NCBI GenBank assembly: GCA_036005125.1
Contig: DASYQV010000071.1
Coordinates: forward strand, 1-16,406
Length of the DNA stretch: 16,406 bases
Direction of reading: 5' to 3'
DNA from: DASYQV01 sp036005125
Lineage (GTDB): Bacteria > Acidobacteriota > Vicinamibacteria > Vicinamibacterales > UBA2999
The notes beneath the pieces are model-generated. The model was not told the origin of the DNA, did not search any database, and was given only the letters and a program-made list of their open reading frames with translations. Shown in pieces: positions 6,368 through 13,660 of this stretch (its first letter is position 1; every line of letters starts with the position of its first letter). The position numbers and the translations under genes were made by a program.

Positions 6368-7333
6368 ATGCAGGGATTTACAGACGCGGGCCACAACGAA
6401 CGTGCGCCGTACGCCACGAAGCTCACGAAGATCACGTTAGCCACGAAGGTCACGAAGCTCACGAAGAACAAACACGAAGATCCTTCGCGTCCTTCGTGGC
6501 CGAATTCTTCGTGCGCTTCGTGGCTCCCGGAGCGCGCTGCGGACGAACAGGGCGTCGCGCTGATCATCGCGCTGATGGCGATGCTCCTGCTGACGGCTCT
6601 CGGCATGGCGCTCACGATGACGACGATGACCGAGACGAGGATCACGGGCAACTACCGGGACGGCTCGGAGGCGCTCTATGCCGCTGACGCCGCGGTCGAG
6701 CTCGTGATGCAGGACCTGCTGACCGTGTCGGACTGGAACAGCGTGCTCACCGGCACAACGCAGTCGGCATTCATCGACGGTCCGCCGGCAGGCGTTCGCG
6801 ACACGCCGGCCGGGCGCATCGATCTCACCGAAGCCACCAACATGGTGCGCTGCGGCAAGGTGACGATCTGTGGCGACGCCGACATGGACGCGCTCACCGA
6901 GGAGCGGCCCTGGGGACGCAACAACCCGCGGTGGCAGCTCTATGCGTATGGGCCCATGGGCGACATGCTCCCCACCGGCACCATCAACTCACAGATGTAC
7001 GTCGTCGTCTGGGTTGCCGACGATCCGTCCGACAACGACGACAAGCCGCTGGTCGATGGCGACACGCCCGTCGCGCCAGCGACGGAGAACCCGGGACGCG
7101 GGGTGCTGGTGCTGATGGCGCACGCGTACGGGCCCGGTGGCGTCAAGCGCGTCGTCGAAGTCACGGTGGCGCGTACCGACACCACCGAAATCGAGCGCGG
7201 CTACACGGGACAGCGTGGGCAGGATGAGCAGAACCGCCGTGCCCGGAAGGCGCCCGTACAGACCCCCGGCCAGGCGCTGACCCGTTCCGAGATGACATTG
7301 ACCAATGGCGGTCTGGTGACGGTAACGAAGTAA
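6368..7333 (+). CDS. pilX: PilX-like minor pilin with an unusually long leader
   Basis: A 321-residue protein. The conserved part begins with DEQG|VALIIALMAMLLLTALGMAL and continues TETRITGNYRDGSEALYAADAAVEL, matching PilX proteins, which often lack Glu at +5 as here. The rest is a beta-rich domain with a Cys pair (RCGKVTICG). The ATG lies one base after the pilW stop, with GGGA 7 bases upstream. No other in-frame start exists between the repeat and the membrane helix. The leader is therefore about 62 residues, instead of the usual 5-25. Residues 16-52 are encoded by the CACGAAG interspersed repeat (6413-6524) and read ATKLTKITLATKVTKLTK and onward. Whether such a leader is handled by the Sec system and PilD is uncertain; the gene could be impaired or the leader tolerated. 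The stop overlaps the pilY1 start (TAATG). Confidence 0.82.
   Translation: MQGFTDAGHNERAPYATKLTKITLATKVTKLTKNKHEDPSRPSWPNSSCASWLPERAADEQGVALIIALMAMLLLTALGMALTMTTMTETRITGNYRDGSEALYAADAAVELVMQDLLTVSDWNSVLTGTTQSAFIDGPPAGVRDTPAGRIDLTEATNMVRCGKVTICGDADMDALTEERPWGRNNPRWQLYAYGPMGDMLPTGTINSQMYVVVWVADDPSDNDDKPLVDGDTPVAPATENPGRGVLVLMAHAYGPGGVKRVVEVTVARTDTTEIERGYTGQRGQDEQNRRARKAPVQTPGQALTRSEMTLTNGGLVTVTK
6413..6524. repeat. CACGAAG-type interspersed palindromic repeat inside pilX
   Basis: CACGAAG occurs at 6415, 6424, 6442, 6451, 6460 and 6473 (a degenerate copy, CACGTTAG, at 6433), mostly with a 9-bp step. The reverse complement CTTCGTG occurs at 6492, 6507 and 6516. The outer ends are a perfect 9-bp inverted pair (GCCACGAAG 6413-6421, CTTCGTGGC 6516-6524). 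The 9-bp period keeps the pilX frame open and adds a Thr-Lys-X repeat. It resembles short non-autonomous palindromic repeats scattered in environmental bacterial genomes. It has no transposase and no obvious target duplication. Confidence 0.85.
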
Positions 7334-10300
7334 TGATGACCCATACAACGGTTGCGGCGGCCCGTATCCGGCTCGCACGAATCGCGATGGCGGCGGCGCT
7401 GGTGTCGATCGGCGCCTCGCGAGAGGCGGCGGCTCAGCTCGATCCGCTCCTGTTCCTCAAGCGTGCGCAGCCCAACGTGCTTCTCCTCGTGGAGACAGCG
7501 AACCGGATGCAGCGTGATGCGAATAACGACTACTACGACCCGAACATTTACGCCAGGCGCGACGTGCCGTACGAGGCGCCGCTCGGCGTCACGTCACAGA
7601 ACACCAATTCGCAGTACCGGCGAAAGTACGTCAACCTCACGCATCGCGATACCTCGACGAGCACCGATAAGTTCGGCGCCGACCGGATCGCGGTGGTCGG
7701 GGACCGGGAGAACGACTTCGGCACCTTCGAGGCGAAGACGCGTCTGTCGGTCGCGCGCGTCGCACTGAAGGCCGCCATCGAGGGGAACCGTGACGCCGTG
7801 CGCTTCGGGTTGCTGAGGACCAGACAGTCGAATCCACGCATCGGATCGGAAGGTAATGAAGGGCCTGTCGTCGTCGCCGACCCGCTGCAGTTGACGCCGA
7901 CCGACATGGGTAGTTCGAACGGCAAGTGGCAGATTACGCGACCGGTGGTCGACGCGGTCAACGGCTCGCTGAGCGCCGTGACCGCACCGCTCGTCCGGCC
8001 AGACGCGCCGAATGCGAACACGACGGTCCTGGGCATCCTGGCCAAGACGGTTCGCGACGCGGGCGCGCTCGTCCCCGGGGGCCGCGACGCCAAGGATATA
8101 GTCGACGCGCCCATCGATGCGCTTCTCGAGGATGCGTTCGCCGAGGCATCGCGTCTCGGCGGCGACGTGCAATGCCGCAACACCGCGGCCATCCTCATCA
8201 CCGGCGGCAGAGAAGGCACCACGTCCGGCGGCCGGAATCCGGTCACACGTGCCGCGCAGTTCGTCAGCGGACTCGGCGGCCGCCGTGTGCCGATTTACGT
8301 CATCGCCATCGCGCCGCCTGCCGGCGACGTCTCGCAGCTTCAACAGATCGCGAGCGAGAGCGGTGGCGTGTACACCGAGATCACTGCAGCGATGATCGAC
8401 GCCGCCACGCCTGGAACGGCGGTTCCCGAGGTGGTCCGCGCTGTCAACGTCGCCGTGCAGCAAACGTTCGTTGATACGACTACGTTCAACACGGCGCCCA
8501 CGGTCCCGGGAGTCAACGGATTGCCGCCGCAGGAGTACCAGGTGACGAGTCCGATTGTCGGCACCGTCAATCTGGACTATGCGAAGGACATTACTGGTAT
8601 CGCGCTGGAGAATACCGTCATCACGCACCCGGTGACGAATCAGGTGATTCCGCAACGCTCGAACCTGCTCGTCACGACCGGCTTCGAGGTTCCCGGATTC
8701 TACGGGCGGCTCCGCGGCTTCCGTGTGTACCAGCCGGTTCCCGACAAGTCGAAACCGGCCGGCTACCGGTTCGAGTCCGCCGGTACGCCGCTCTGGATCG
8801 CGTGGGTGCCTGCCGCGGCAAGCCGGAACATCTATACCGTTCTCCCGGACGGCACCGTCCTCTCGGTGGATGCGTCGAACGCCGCCGCGCTCCAGCCATA
8901 TCTGCGCACCACCGATCCGATCGGGTTGATTGACTTCCTCCGAAACCAGCCCCTGGGCGCCCTCGTCAGCTCGACTCCGGCGATCATGGATCCGCCGTCG
9001 ATGGATCCGCCGCCCGACAGCGATTATCCAGGTTACGCGGTGGCCAACAAGGCGAGGCGCAGCCTCGTCTGGATCGGCGCGAACGACGGCATGCTTCATG
9101 CGATCGACGCGCGCCGCGGGGTGGAGGTATGGGCGTTCATCCCGTTCAATCTGCTGCCGAAGTTGAAGGAGCTGCGCAGCGGTCAGCCGGTCGGTGATTT
9201 CCGGTACTTTGTCGACAGTTCACCGAAGATTTCCGACGTCAAGGTGAACGGGAAGTGGCGAACGTACCTGGTCATCGGCCAGGGAGCGGGCGGAACGTTC
9301 TACCAGACCTTCGACGTCACGCTCGATAACATGGCCTCGTTCGTCACGCCCACCGAGGACAACCCGTCTGCGGTGCTCGCGTACTTCAAGGACCCGACGC
9401 GCATCGGTTTCAAATGGAGCTTTCCGCGGTACTCGAGCTTCGATCACACGATTGCACCGTGGGGCGACGTCTCGGCCGCGGCAACGACGCTCGAGAAAAC
9501 GGTGGGCGAGACGTGGTCCGATCCCGCCATTGGTCAGATTGAGACGGCCAATAGCAAATTCACCGTGCTCGTCGGATCCGGGTTCCTGAAGTACTCGGTG
9601 CAACAGCAGGCAAACCGCAACAAAGTCGTCGCCGGCACGACCTTTTACATGATCGACGCGGAGACTGGCCAGGTGTTCGATTCGGACAGCGTCAGCAGCG
9701 ACGGTCTTGCCGAGAACGTCGACAACTGCGCCGCCGCCGGGGACTGCACCCGGCTGAAGAACGCGTTGCAGGCCGATCCGGTCGCAACCGGTCCGCACGA
9801 CTCACGCTTCATTACCAAAGCGTACATCGGCGATCTCGACGGGCGGGTCTGGCGCTTCGACCTCAAGCTCGATAGCGCACTGCGGCCTGACATTGACGGC
9901 CCCCCCAAGAAGCTGTTCGATGCGGGGGCGTCCCACCCGTTGTTCTCCTCGATGGCCACGGTGAACGTTGGCGGCACGAAGCAGTACCTCTTCCAAGGGA
10001 CGGGGAGCGACCTGTTGCCGTCGAACGGCGTGTCGCAGTCATACAAGTTGCTGGTCCTGCTCGATAACGGAACCAGCGCGTCGAATCCGGCGGAAATTCT
10101 GCTCGAGAAGACCGACGGCGTCGCCGGCGACGAGAAGGTAACGGCCTTTCCCGCGGTGGCGGGCGACATCGTGTTCTTTGCGACGTCGACATTCAAGCCG
10201 GCTGTGGCGTGCGGGCCCAACGTCGACGCCAACCTGTACGCCTTTACGTTCATCGGCGGCGCCGCCTACGACACGACCGGAGACGGGCGCATAACGTCGA

Positions 10301-10491
10301 CTGGCACGAACCAGGACAGCGTCAAAGTGCGAATCGTTACCGGAGCGCGCGCCACGGCGCCTTTCGTTGTCGATCAGCACTTGATATTCGCGCCCGGGAA
10401 CAAGGTGGAGATGTTCGGCGACCCCAAGGACTTCAACAATGGTGTCGGCCAGGCCGGCGTTCGGATCCTGTCGTGGCGAGAGGTCCGATAG
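7333..10491 (+). CDS. pilY1: PilY1-like type IV pilus tip adhesin/assembly factor
   Basis: A 1052-residue secreted protein. A signal peptide lies at residues 1-35 (cut near REAAAQ). A vWA-like region covers about 45-380 and the C-terminal PilY1 beta-propeller about 500-1050. Family hallmarks are GANDGMLHAIDA at 582-593 and YIGDLDGRVWRFDL at 831-844. Possible calcium loops are DSDSVSSD (783-790) and DTTGDGR (980-986). PilY1 controls pilus extension/retraction and adhesion in Pseudomonas, Neisseria (PilC) and Myxococcus. The vWA metal site looks lost: the expected DxSxS is E54-T-A-N-R58, and the later TDG is TGG (290-292). The ATG overlaps the pilX stop by one base, and the gene ends in the next start. 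Length is normal for the family. Confidence 0.93.
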   Translation: MMTHTTVAAARIRLARIAMAAALVSIGASREAAAQLDPLLFLKRAQPNVLLLVETANRMQRDANNDYYDPNIYARRDVPYEAPLGVTSQNTNSQYRRKYVNLTHRDTSTSTDKFGADRIAVVGDRENDFGTFEAKTRLSVARVALKAAIEGNRDAVRFGLLRTRQSNPRIGSEGNEGPVVVADPLQLTPTDMGSSNGKWQITRPVVDAVNGSLSAVTAPLVRPDAPNANTTVLGILAKTVRDAGALVPGGRDAKDIVDAPIDALLEDAFAEASRLGGDVQCRNTAAILITGGREGTTSGGRNPVTRAAQFVSGLGGRRVPIYVIAIAPPAGDVSQLQQIASESGGVYTEITAAMIDAATPGTAVPEVVRAVNVAVQQTFVDTTTFNTAPTVPGVNGLPPQEYQVTSPIVGTVNLDYAKDITGIALENTVITHPVTNQVIPQRSNLLVTTGFEVPGFYGRLRGFRVYQPVPDKSKPAGYRFESAGTPLWIAWVPAAASRNIYTVLPDGTVLSVDASNAAALQPYLRTTDPIGLIDFLRNQPLGALVSSTPAIMDPPSMDPPPDSDYPGYAVANKARRSLVWIGANDGMLHAIDARRGVEVWAFIPFNLLPKLKELRSGQPVGDFRYFVDSSPKISDVKVNGKWRTYLVIGQGAGGTFYQTFDVTLDNMASFVTPTEDNPSAVLAYFKDPTRIGFKWSFPRYSSFDHTIAPWGDVSAAATTLEKTVGETWSDPAIGQIETANSKFTVLVGSGFLKYSVQQQANRNKVVAGTTFYMIDAETGQVFDSDSVSSDGLAENVDNCAAAGDCTRLKNALQADPVATGPHDSRFITKAYIGDLDGRVWRFDLKLDSALRPDIDGPPKKLFDAGASHPLFSSMATVNVGGTKQYLFQGTGSDLLPSNGVSQSYKLLVLLDNGTSASNPAEILLEKTDGVAGDEKVTAFPAVAGDIVFFATSTFKPAVACGPNVDANLYAFTFIGGAAYDTTGDGRITSTGTNQDSVKVRIVTGARATAPFVVDQHLIFAPGNKVEMFGDPKDFNNGVGQAGVRILSWREVR

Positions 10492-11384
10492 TGCGCGACA
10501 GGATCTCGTGCACGTCGTGCGGCCGCACCATGCCGGCCGACGCGGCGCTCTGCGGCCGCTGCGGCCTTCGAACGGCAGCGCGTCGCGTCGATGCGAAGCC
10601 GCCGCTTCGAGCCGGACGGGTTCTGCTCGGCGTAGGCACAGCCACCGCCGTCGGTCTGGCCGGGGCAATCGCGTGTCATCGAGCGCCGGTTTCGGCGTTG
10701 GCGCCGACGTCGTCCGTATCGATCACGAGCAAACCGGCGCCTGCTTCGGCGACGCCGATCGTCGGCACGGTCTCAGCAGCCGCATCTGTCGCGTTTGACG
10801 TGTCGCGGGCAGGTGAGGCCGCGTACGGGCGCGCCGATGTACAGGGTTCGGTGGAGGCGTTCGAGCAGGCTGTCGAAGCCGAGCCAGGCAACGCGCGCGC
10901 GCTGAACAATCTCGGACAGGCGCTGGTACGCGGCGGTCGCGCGGCGGAGGCGATTCCGTATTTCGACCAGGCCATCGCCGCGTCGCCGGCGACCTGGGCC
11001 TATCACTTCAATCGCGCTCGCGGCTATGCCGAGCTGAAGCAGTGGGGACAGGCCGTTGCCGGCTACCGCGAGGCGCTTCGACTGTTTCCCGACGATTACG
11101 CGACGCACTTCAATCTTGCACGGGCGCTTCAGGCGGCAGGCGATCTGCCGGCCGCCATCGCAGGCTTCGAGCGCGCGATCGAGCTCGCGCCGGGCCAGTT
11201 CGATTTCCACCTCGTATATGGCCTGGCGCTCGAGTCGGCCGAGCGGCCTGGCGATGCGGCGATGGCCTACCGTCGGTATGTCGCGCTGGCGCCCGCGTCG
11301 CCCGACGTCGATAAGGTGAAGGCACGCATTTCGCTCCTCGAAGGGACACGGCCGGGAGCGGCGGGCACCTCGGTTGAACAGTGA
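10491..11384 (+). CDS. Zinc-ribbon, single membrane helix, TPR protein
   Basis: A 297-residue protein with an unusual domain order. A four-cysteine zinc ribbon (C7-x2-C10 and C21-x2-C24) is followed by one membrane helix at about 41-61. A low-complexity Ser/Ala/Pro linker comes next, then about five tetratricopeptide repeats from residue 103 on (for example ALNNLGQALVRGGRAAEAI and THFNLARALQAAGDLPAAI). With the ribbon in the cytosol, the TPRs would lie in the periplasm. I chose GTG 10491 because it overlaps the pilY1 TAG (TAGTG) and has GAGAGG 7 bases upstream. The frame is open further into pilY1, but that part is arginine-rich shadow sequence. TPR proteins such as PilF/PilW (lipoprotein)/Tgl help secretin assembly. 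A similar pilus role here is inference from position only. Confidence 0.8.
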   Translation: MRDRISCTSCGRTMPADAALCGRCGLRTAARRVDAKPPLRAGRVLLGVGTATAVGLAGAIACHRAPVSALAPTSSVSITSKPAPASATPIVGTVSAAASVAFDVSRAGEAAYGRADVQGSVEAFEQAVEAEPGNARALNNLGQALVRGGRAAEAIPYFDQAIAASPATWAYHFNRARGYAELKQWGQAVAGYREALRLFPDDYATHFNLARALQAAGDLPAAIAGFERAIELAPGQFDFHLVYGLALESAERPGDAAMAYRRYVALAPASPDVDKVKARISLLEGTRPGAAGTSVEQ

Positions 11385-11400
11385 TCCTGCGGTCTCAATC

Positions 11401-11976
11401 ATGAATCAGATCGGCAACGCGCTGGCCGGACTTGTCCTGGTGACGGTGACGGTTTCCCCCGCGTCGGCGCAGTCGCTCGGCGACGTAGCGCGGAAGGAAG
11501 AGGCCCGCCGGAAGGTGGTCTCGACAGCCGGCAGGACCTACACGAACGACGACCTCCGGCCCGAACCGGTCACGACTCTGCGGTCGATGCCCGCGCCTCC
11601 GGCAGTAGATGTCGCAACCGTCCCGGCATCGCCGTCGAAGGCTCAGGGTCAGGCAGCCGCAGTGGCGCAGCCGGATCAGAAACCGGATCCGAAAAAGGAC
11701 GAAAGTTACTGGCGCGGACGCATCACCGAGGCGCGCCAGGGTCTGGCGCGCGCGCAGATGTTCCAGGAGGCGCTCCAGAGCCGCATCAACGGCTTGACAA
11801 CCGATTTCCTGTCGCGCGACGATCCGGCGCAACGCAGGGTCATCGGGACGGATCGACAGAAAGCGGCCGCCGAGCTCGATCGCGTCACGAAGGAGATCGC
11901 ACAGTTCAAGAAAACGATCGCCGACATCGAAGAAGATGCGCGCCGCGCCGGTGTCCCGCCCGGCTGGCTTCGTTAA
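11401..11976 (+). CDS. Small secreted coiled-coil protein, conserved hypothetical
   Basis: I do not recognise a named family. The 191-residue product has a signal peptide (MNQIGNALAGLVLVTVTVSPASA, cut near residues 24-25). A charged segment follows (SLGDVARKEEARRK, then TYTNDDLRPEP), and then a Pro/Ala/Gln/Lys-rich linker. The C-terminal half is highly charged and helical (SYWRGRITEARQGLARAQ, RQKAAAELDRVTKEIAQFKK), likely a coiled coil, and the protein ends in AGVPPGWLR. The ATG at 11401 is preferred over TTG 11374 because it places the signal peptide at the very start. It begins 16 bases after the TPR gene and is probably the last gene of the pilus operon. It is likely a periplasmic or cell-surface accessory protein of unknown function. 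Confidence 0.7.
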   Translation: MNQIGNALAGLVLVTVTVSPASAQSLGDVARKEEARRKVVSTAGRTYTNDDLRPEPVTTLRSMPAPPAVDVATVPASPSKAQGQAAAVAQPDQKPDPKKDESYWRGRITEARQGLARAQMFQEALQSRINGLTTDFLSRDDPAQRRVIGTDRQKAAAELDRVTKEIAQFKKTIADIEEDARRAGVPPGWLR

Positions 11977-12017
11977 CGCATCACGAATTCCACACCGAAG
12001 CTTCTTCAGCCCGCGCG

Positions 12018-12608
12018 CTACCTGACGCTGACGATGCTGATGACGGGCGTCATTTGGAAGCGGCCATTACCCGTTTCGTGGACGGACTTCTCACCGTCGA
12101 AGTCCACCACTATCGTCGTGGCGGCGGTAGATGTCATCTCGAACTCGCGATTGAGTTTCACCTCGCCTGACGGGATTTCCACCGTGGCGCTGCGACCCGC
12201 GGGCGCCGTGATTGCCGGCGCGCACGCCGGGCCGGTAGCCGCATTGTCGAAGTAAAGCACCGCGCTCGAGACGACGAGCCGCAGCATGGTGTAGTGTCCC
12301 GCGTCAAGCCCTCCGACGCCGAGCACGTCCTGCGCGCCGACGAGCTTTTTCAAGTCGCACGTGCGGCTCGAGGCGCCGCCGGCAAAGGGCAGCCGATTGC
12401 TTCCGCCGCCCTCGGAACGGTGGGCGGTCACCTCCGAGAAGGTCACGAGCAGGGACTTGGCGTCGCCGTAGGGACTGTCCGTGATCATCAGGTTCAACGT
12501 GCCAGCTGCACCGGAAGGCGCCGTGGGCGAGCTGCCGCAGGCACCCGCCGCCGTCACGGCGACCCCAACGAAAAGGGCGAATGCCACGCGGATGGGATGG
12601 TTTCTCAT
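12018..12608 (-). CDS. DUF4382-domain putative lipoprotein
   Basis: The product is 196 residues. A hydrophobic signal (VAFALFVGVAVTAAGA) ends in a cysteine followed by GSSPTAPSG, resembling a lipoprotein signal peptide, although the lipobox AGAC is not ideal. The mature part matches the DUF4382 pattern: LNLMITDSPYGDAKSLLVTFSEV near the start, LGVGGLDAGHYTMLRLVV in the middle, and VVDFDGEKSVHETGNGRF then PVISIV at the end. The function of the domain is unknown. I chose ATG at 12608 because it sits just before the signal peptide; the frame is open upstream to a TTG at 12692 with no supporting features. The gene converges on the pilus operon (41-base gap) and is divergent from truA. Confidence 0.8.
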   Translation of the reverse strand: MRNHPIRVAFALFVGVAVTAAGACGSSPTAPSGAAGTLNLMITDSPYGDAKSLLVTFSEVTAHRSEGGGSNRLPFAGGASSRTCDLKKLVGAQDVLGVGGLDAGHYTMLRLVVSSAVLYFDNAATGPACAPAITAPAGRSATVEIPSGEVKLNREFEMTSTAATTIVVDFDGEKSVHETGNGRFQMTPVISIVSVR

Positions 12609-12751
12609 GCCTTCGACAGCGGCAAGAGCCGGACCATACAGGTCCGCCGGCGTACGCGTCTCCGGACACGCCGTTACGATGCGAAATCGCAACGACGGCG
12701 GAAATGCCGATCACATGTGCTGTGTAAATATTTCGACTCTGTAGTGTTGTG

Positions 12752-12763
12752 CGAAAATTTTCG
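12752..12763. promoter_or_regulatory. AT-rich perfect palindrome just before truA
   Basis: CGAAAATTTTCG is a perfect 12-bp palindrome ending 11 bases before the truA ATG. Nearby in the 166-bp lipoprotein/truA gap are an AT-rich TGTAAATAT stretch (12723-12731), which could hold the -10 box of truA, and the inverted repeats CGGACC/GGTCCG (12630-12646) and TGCGA/TCGCA (12680-12691). It may be an operator, or simply an AT-rich promoter region. Confidence 0.3.
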
Positions 12764-12774
12764 GCGCTGGGGCA

Positions 12775-13554
12775 ATGTCGCACTACCCGCTTCGGACCTT
12801 GAAGCTCACGCTGACATACGACGGGACGCGGTTTGTCGGATGGCAGCGTCAGGCCGAAGGCGAATCGATCCAGGGGTTGCTGGAGACGGCGCTTGCGCGG
12901 CTCGAAGGCGCGCCGATCACAGTGCACGGCGCAGGACGCACCGATGCGGGCGTGCACGCTCTCGGACAAGTCGCTAGCGCGAGCGTGTCGTTCTCTCACG
13001 ATCACGCAACGGTGCTCCGGTCGCTCAACGCCCAGCTGCCCGCGGACGTGCGCGTGCTGGCCGTTGACGAGGCCGCGCCCGCGTTTCACGCGCGCTTCAG
13101 CGCCCGCCTCAAGACCTACCGCTATCAGATTGCTCAGGCCCCCGTCGCGAGCCCCTTCGGACGCGCGTTCGCCTGGCACGTGCGCGAACCACTGGACGTT
13201 GCTGCAATGCAGACAGCCGCGGCGACGCTTGTCGGCACACACGACTTCGCGGCCTTCCAGAGCACCGGCAGTCCCGCGGCCACGACCGTGCGAACGATCG
13301 CCCGGTCGGAGTGGCGAAGGCAGGCGACTGGCGTCGACGGGAGCGACCCGGACCACCTGCTCCTCTACGAGGTGTCCGGTGACGGGTTCCTTCGTCATAT
13401 GGTCCGGACGGTGGTTGGAACGCTCGTCGAGGTTGGACGCGGGTGGCGGCCGCCCTCTTCCATCGCGGAATTGCTCGATGGCGGGACGCGCGGGGCGGCA
13501 GGCCCGACGGCCCCGGCGCACGGGCTGTTTCTCGTACAGGTCGAGTATGATTAA
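12775..13554 (+). CDS. truA: tRNA pseudouridine(38-40) synthase
   Basis: TruA converts uridines 38-40 in the anticodon arm of many tRNAs to pseudouridine. The product is 259 residues, the usual length. The N-terminus LTLTYDGTRFVGWQRQ is the family's first motif. The catalytic aspartate is D57 in GAGRTDAGVHALGQVA. Other conserved parts are SLNAQLPADVRV, FHARFSARLKTYRYQI, GTHDFAAFQSTG (family F..F segment), and GDGFLRHMVRTVVGTL near the C-terminus. ATG 12775 has a close GGGG stretch upstream. The gene is divergent from the lipoprotein gene, and a strong hairpin separates it from uppS. Confidence 0.96.
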   Translation: MSHYPLRTLKLTLTYDGTRFVGWQRQAEGESIQGLLETALARLEGAPITVHGAGRTDAGVHALGQVASASVSFSHDHATVLRSLNAQLPADVRVLAVDEAAPAFHARFSARLKTYRYQIAQAPVASPFGRAFAWHVREPLDVAAMQTAAATLVGTHDFAAFQSTGSPAATTVRTIARSEWRRQATGVDGSDPDHLLLYEVSGDGFLRHMVRTVVGTLVEVGRGWRPPSSIAELLDGGTRGAAGPTAPAHGLFLVQVEYD

Positions 13555-13570
13555 GAACTTGCGGTAATTT

Positions 13571-13631
13571 CGGGCCGTGCCACCGGGGTCCCCGCCGCGC
13601 CTGCGCGGTGGGGTGGCGTCGGAACGGCCCG
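13571..13631 (+). terminator. Compound hairpin between truA and uppS
   Basis: The outer stem CGGGCCGT (13571-13578) pairs perfectly with ACGGCCCG (13624-13631). The inner stem CCCCGCCGCG (13590-13599) pairs with CGCGGTGGGG (13604-13613), with one G-U pair and a CCTG loop. The sequence after the outer stem is CTTTACATTT, only a weak T-run. The element starts 17 bases after the truA stop and ends 30 bases before uppS. It may end truA transcription or be a structured leader of uppS; these cannot be separated from sequence. Confidence 0.5.
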
Positions 13632-13660
13632 CTTTACATTTCGAAGGTACACTCCAGTAG

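Noticed and set aside
6413..6524. Regularly spaced CACGAAG units as a CRISPR array
   Set aside because: Units are 7 bp with 2-bp spacers, half are inverted, and they lie in a coding frame; no unique 30-40 bp spacers are present.
7594..9099. 501-codon open frame on the minus strand opposite pilY1
   Set aside because: Its Arg/Asp/His-rich composition is typical of the antisense of high-GC genes, it has no recognisable domain, and the plus-strand protein has clear PilY1 hallmarks.
10209..10490. Upstream extension of the TPR gene overlapping pilY1
   Set aside because: The extension is arginine-rich shadow sequence of the pilY1 C-terminus; GTG 10491 has a strong ribosome binding site and a clean zinc-ribbon N-terminus.
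12609..12692. N-terminal extension of the DUF4382 protein to TTG 12692
   Set aside because: It would bury the lipoprotein signal peptide 28 residues inside the protein; ATG 12608 places it at the start.
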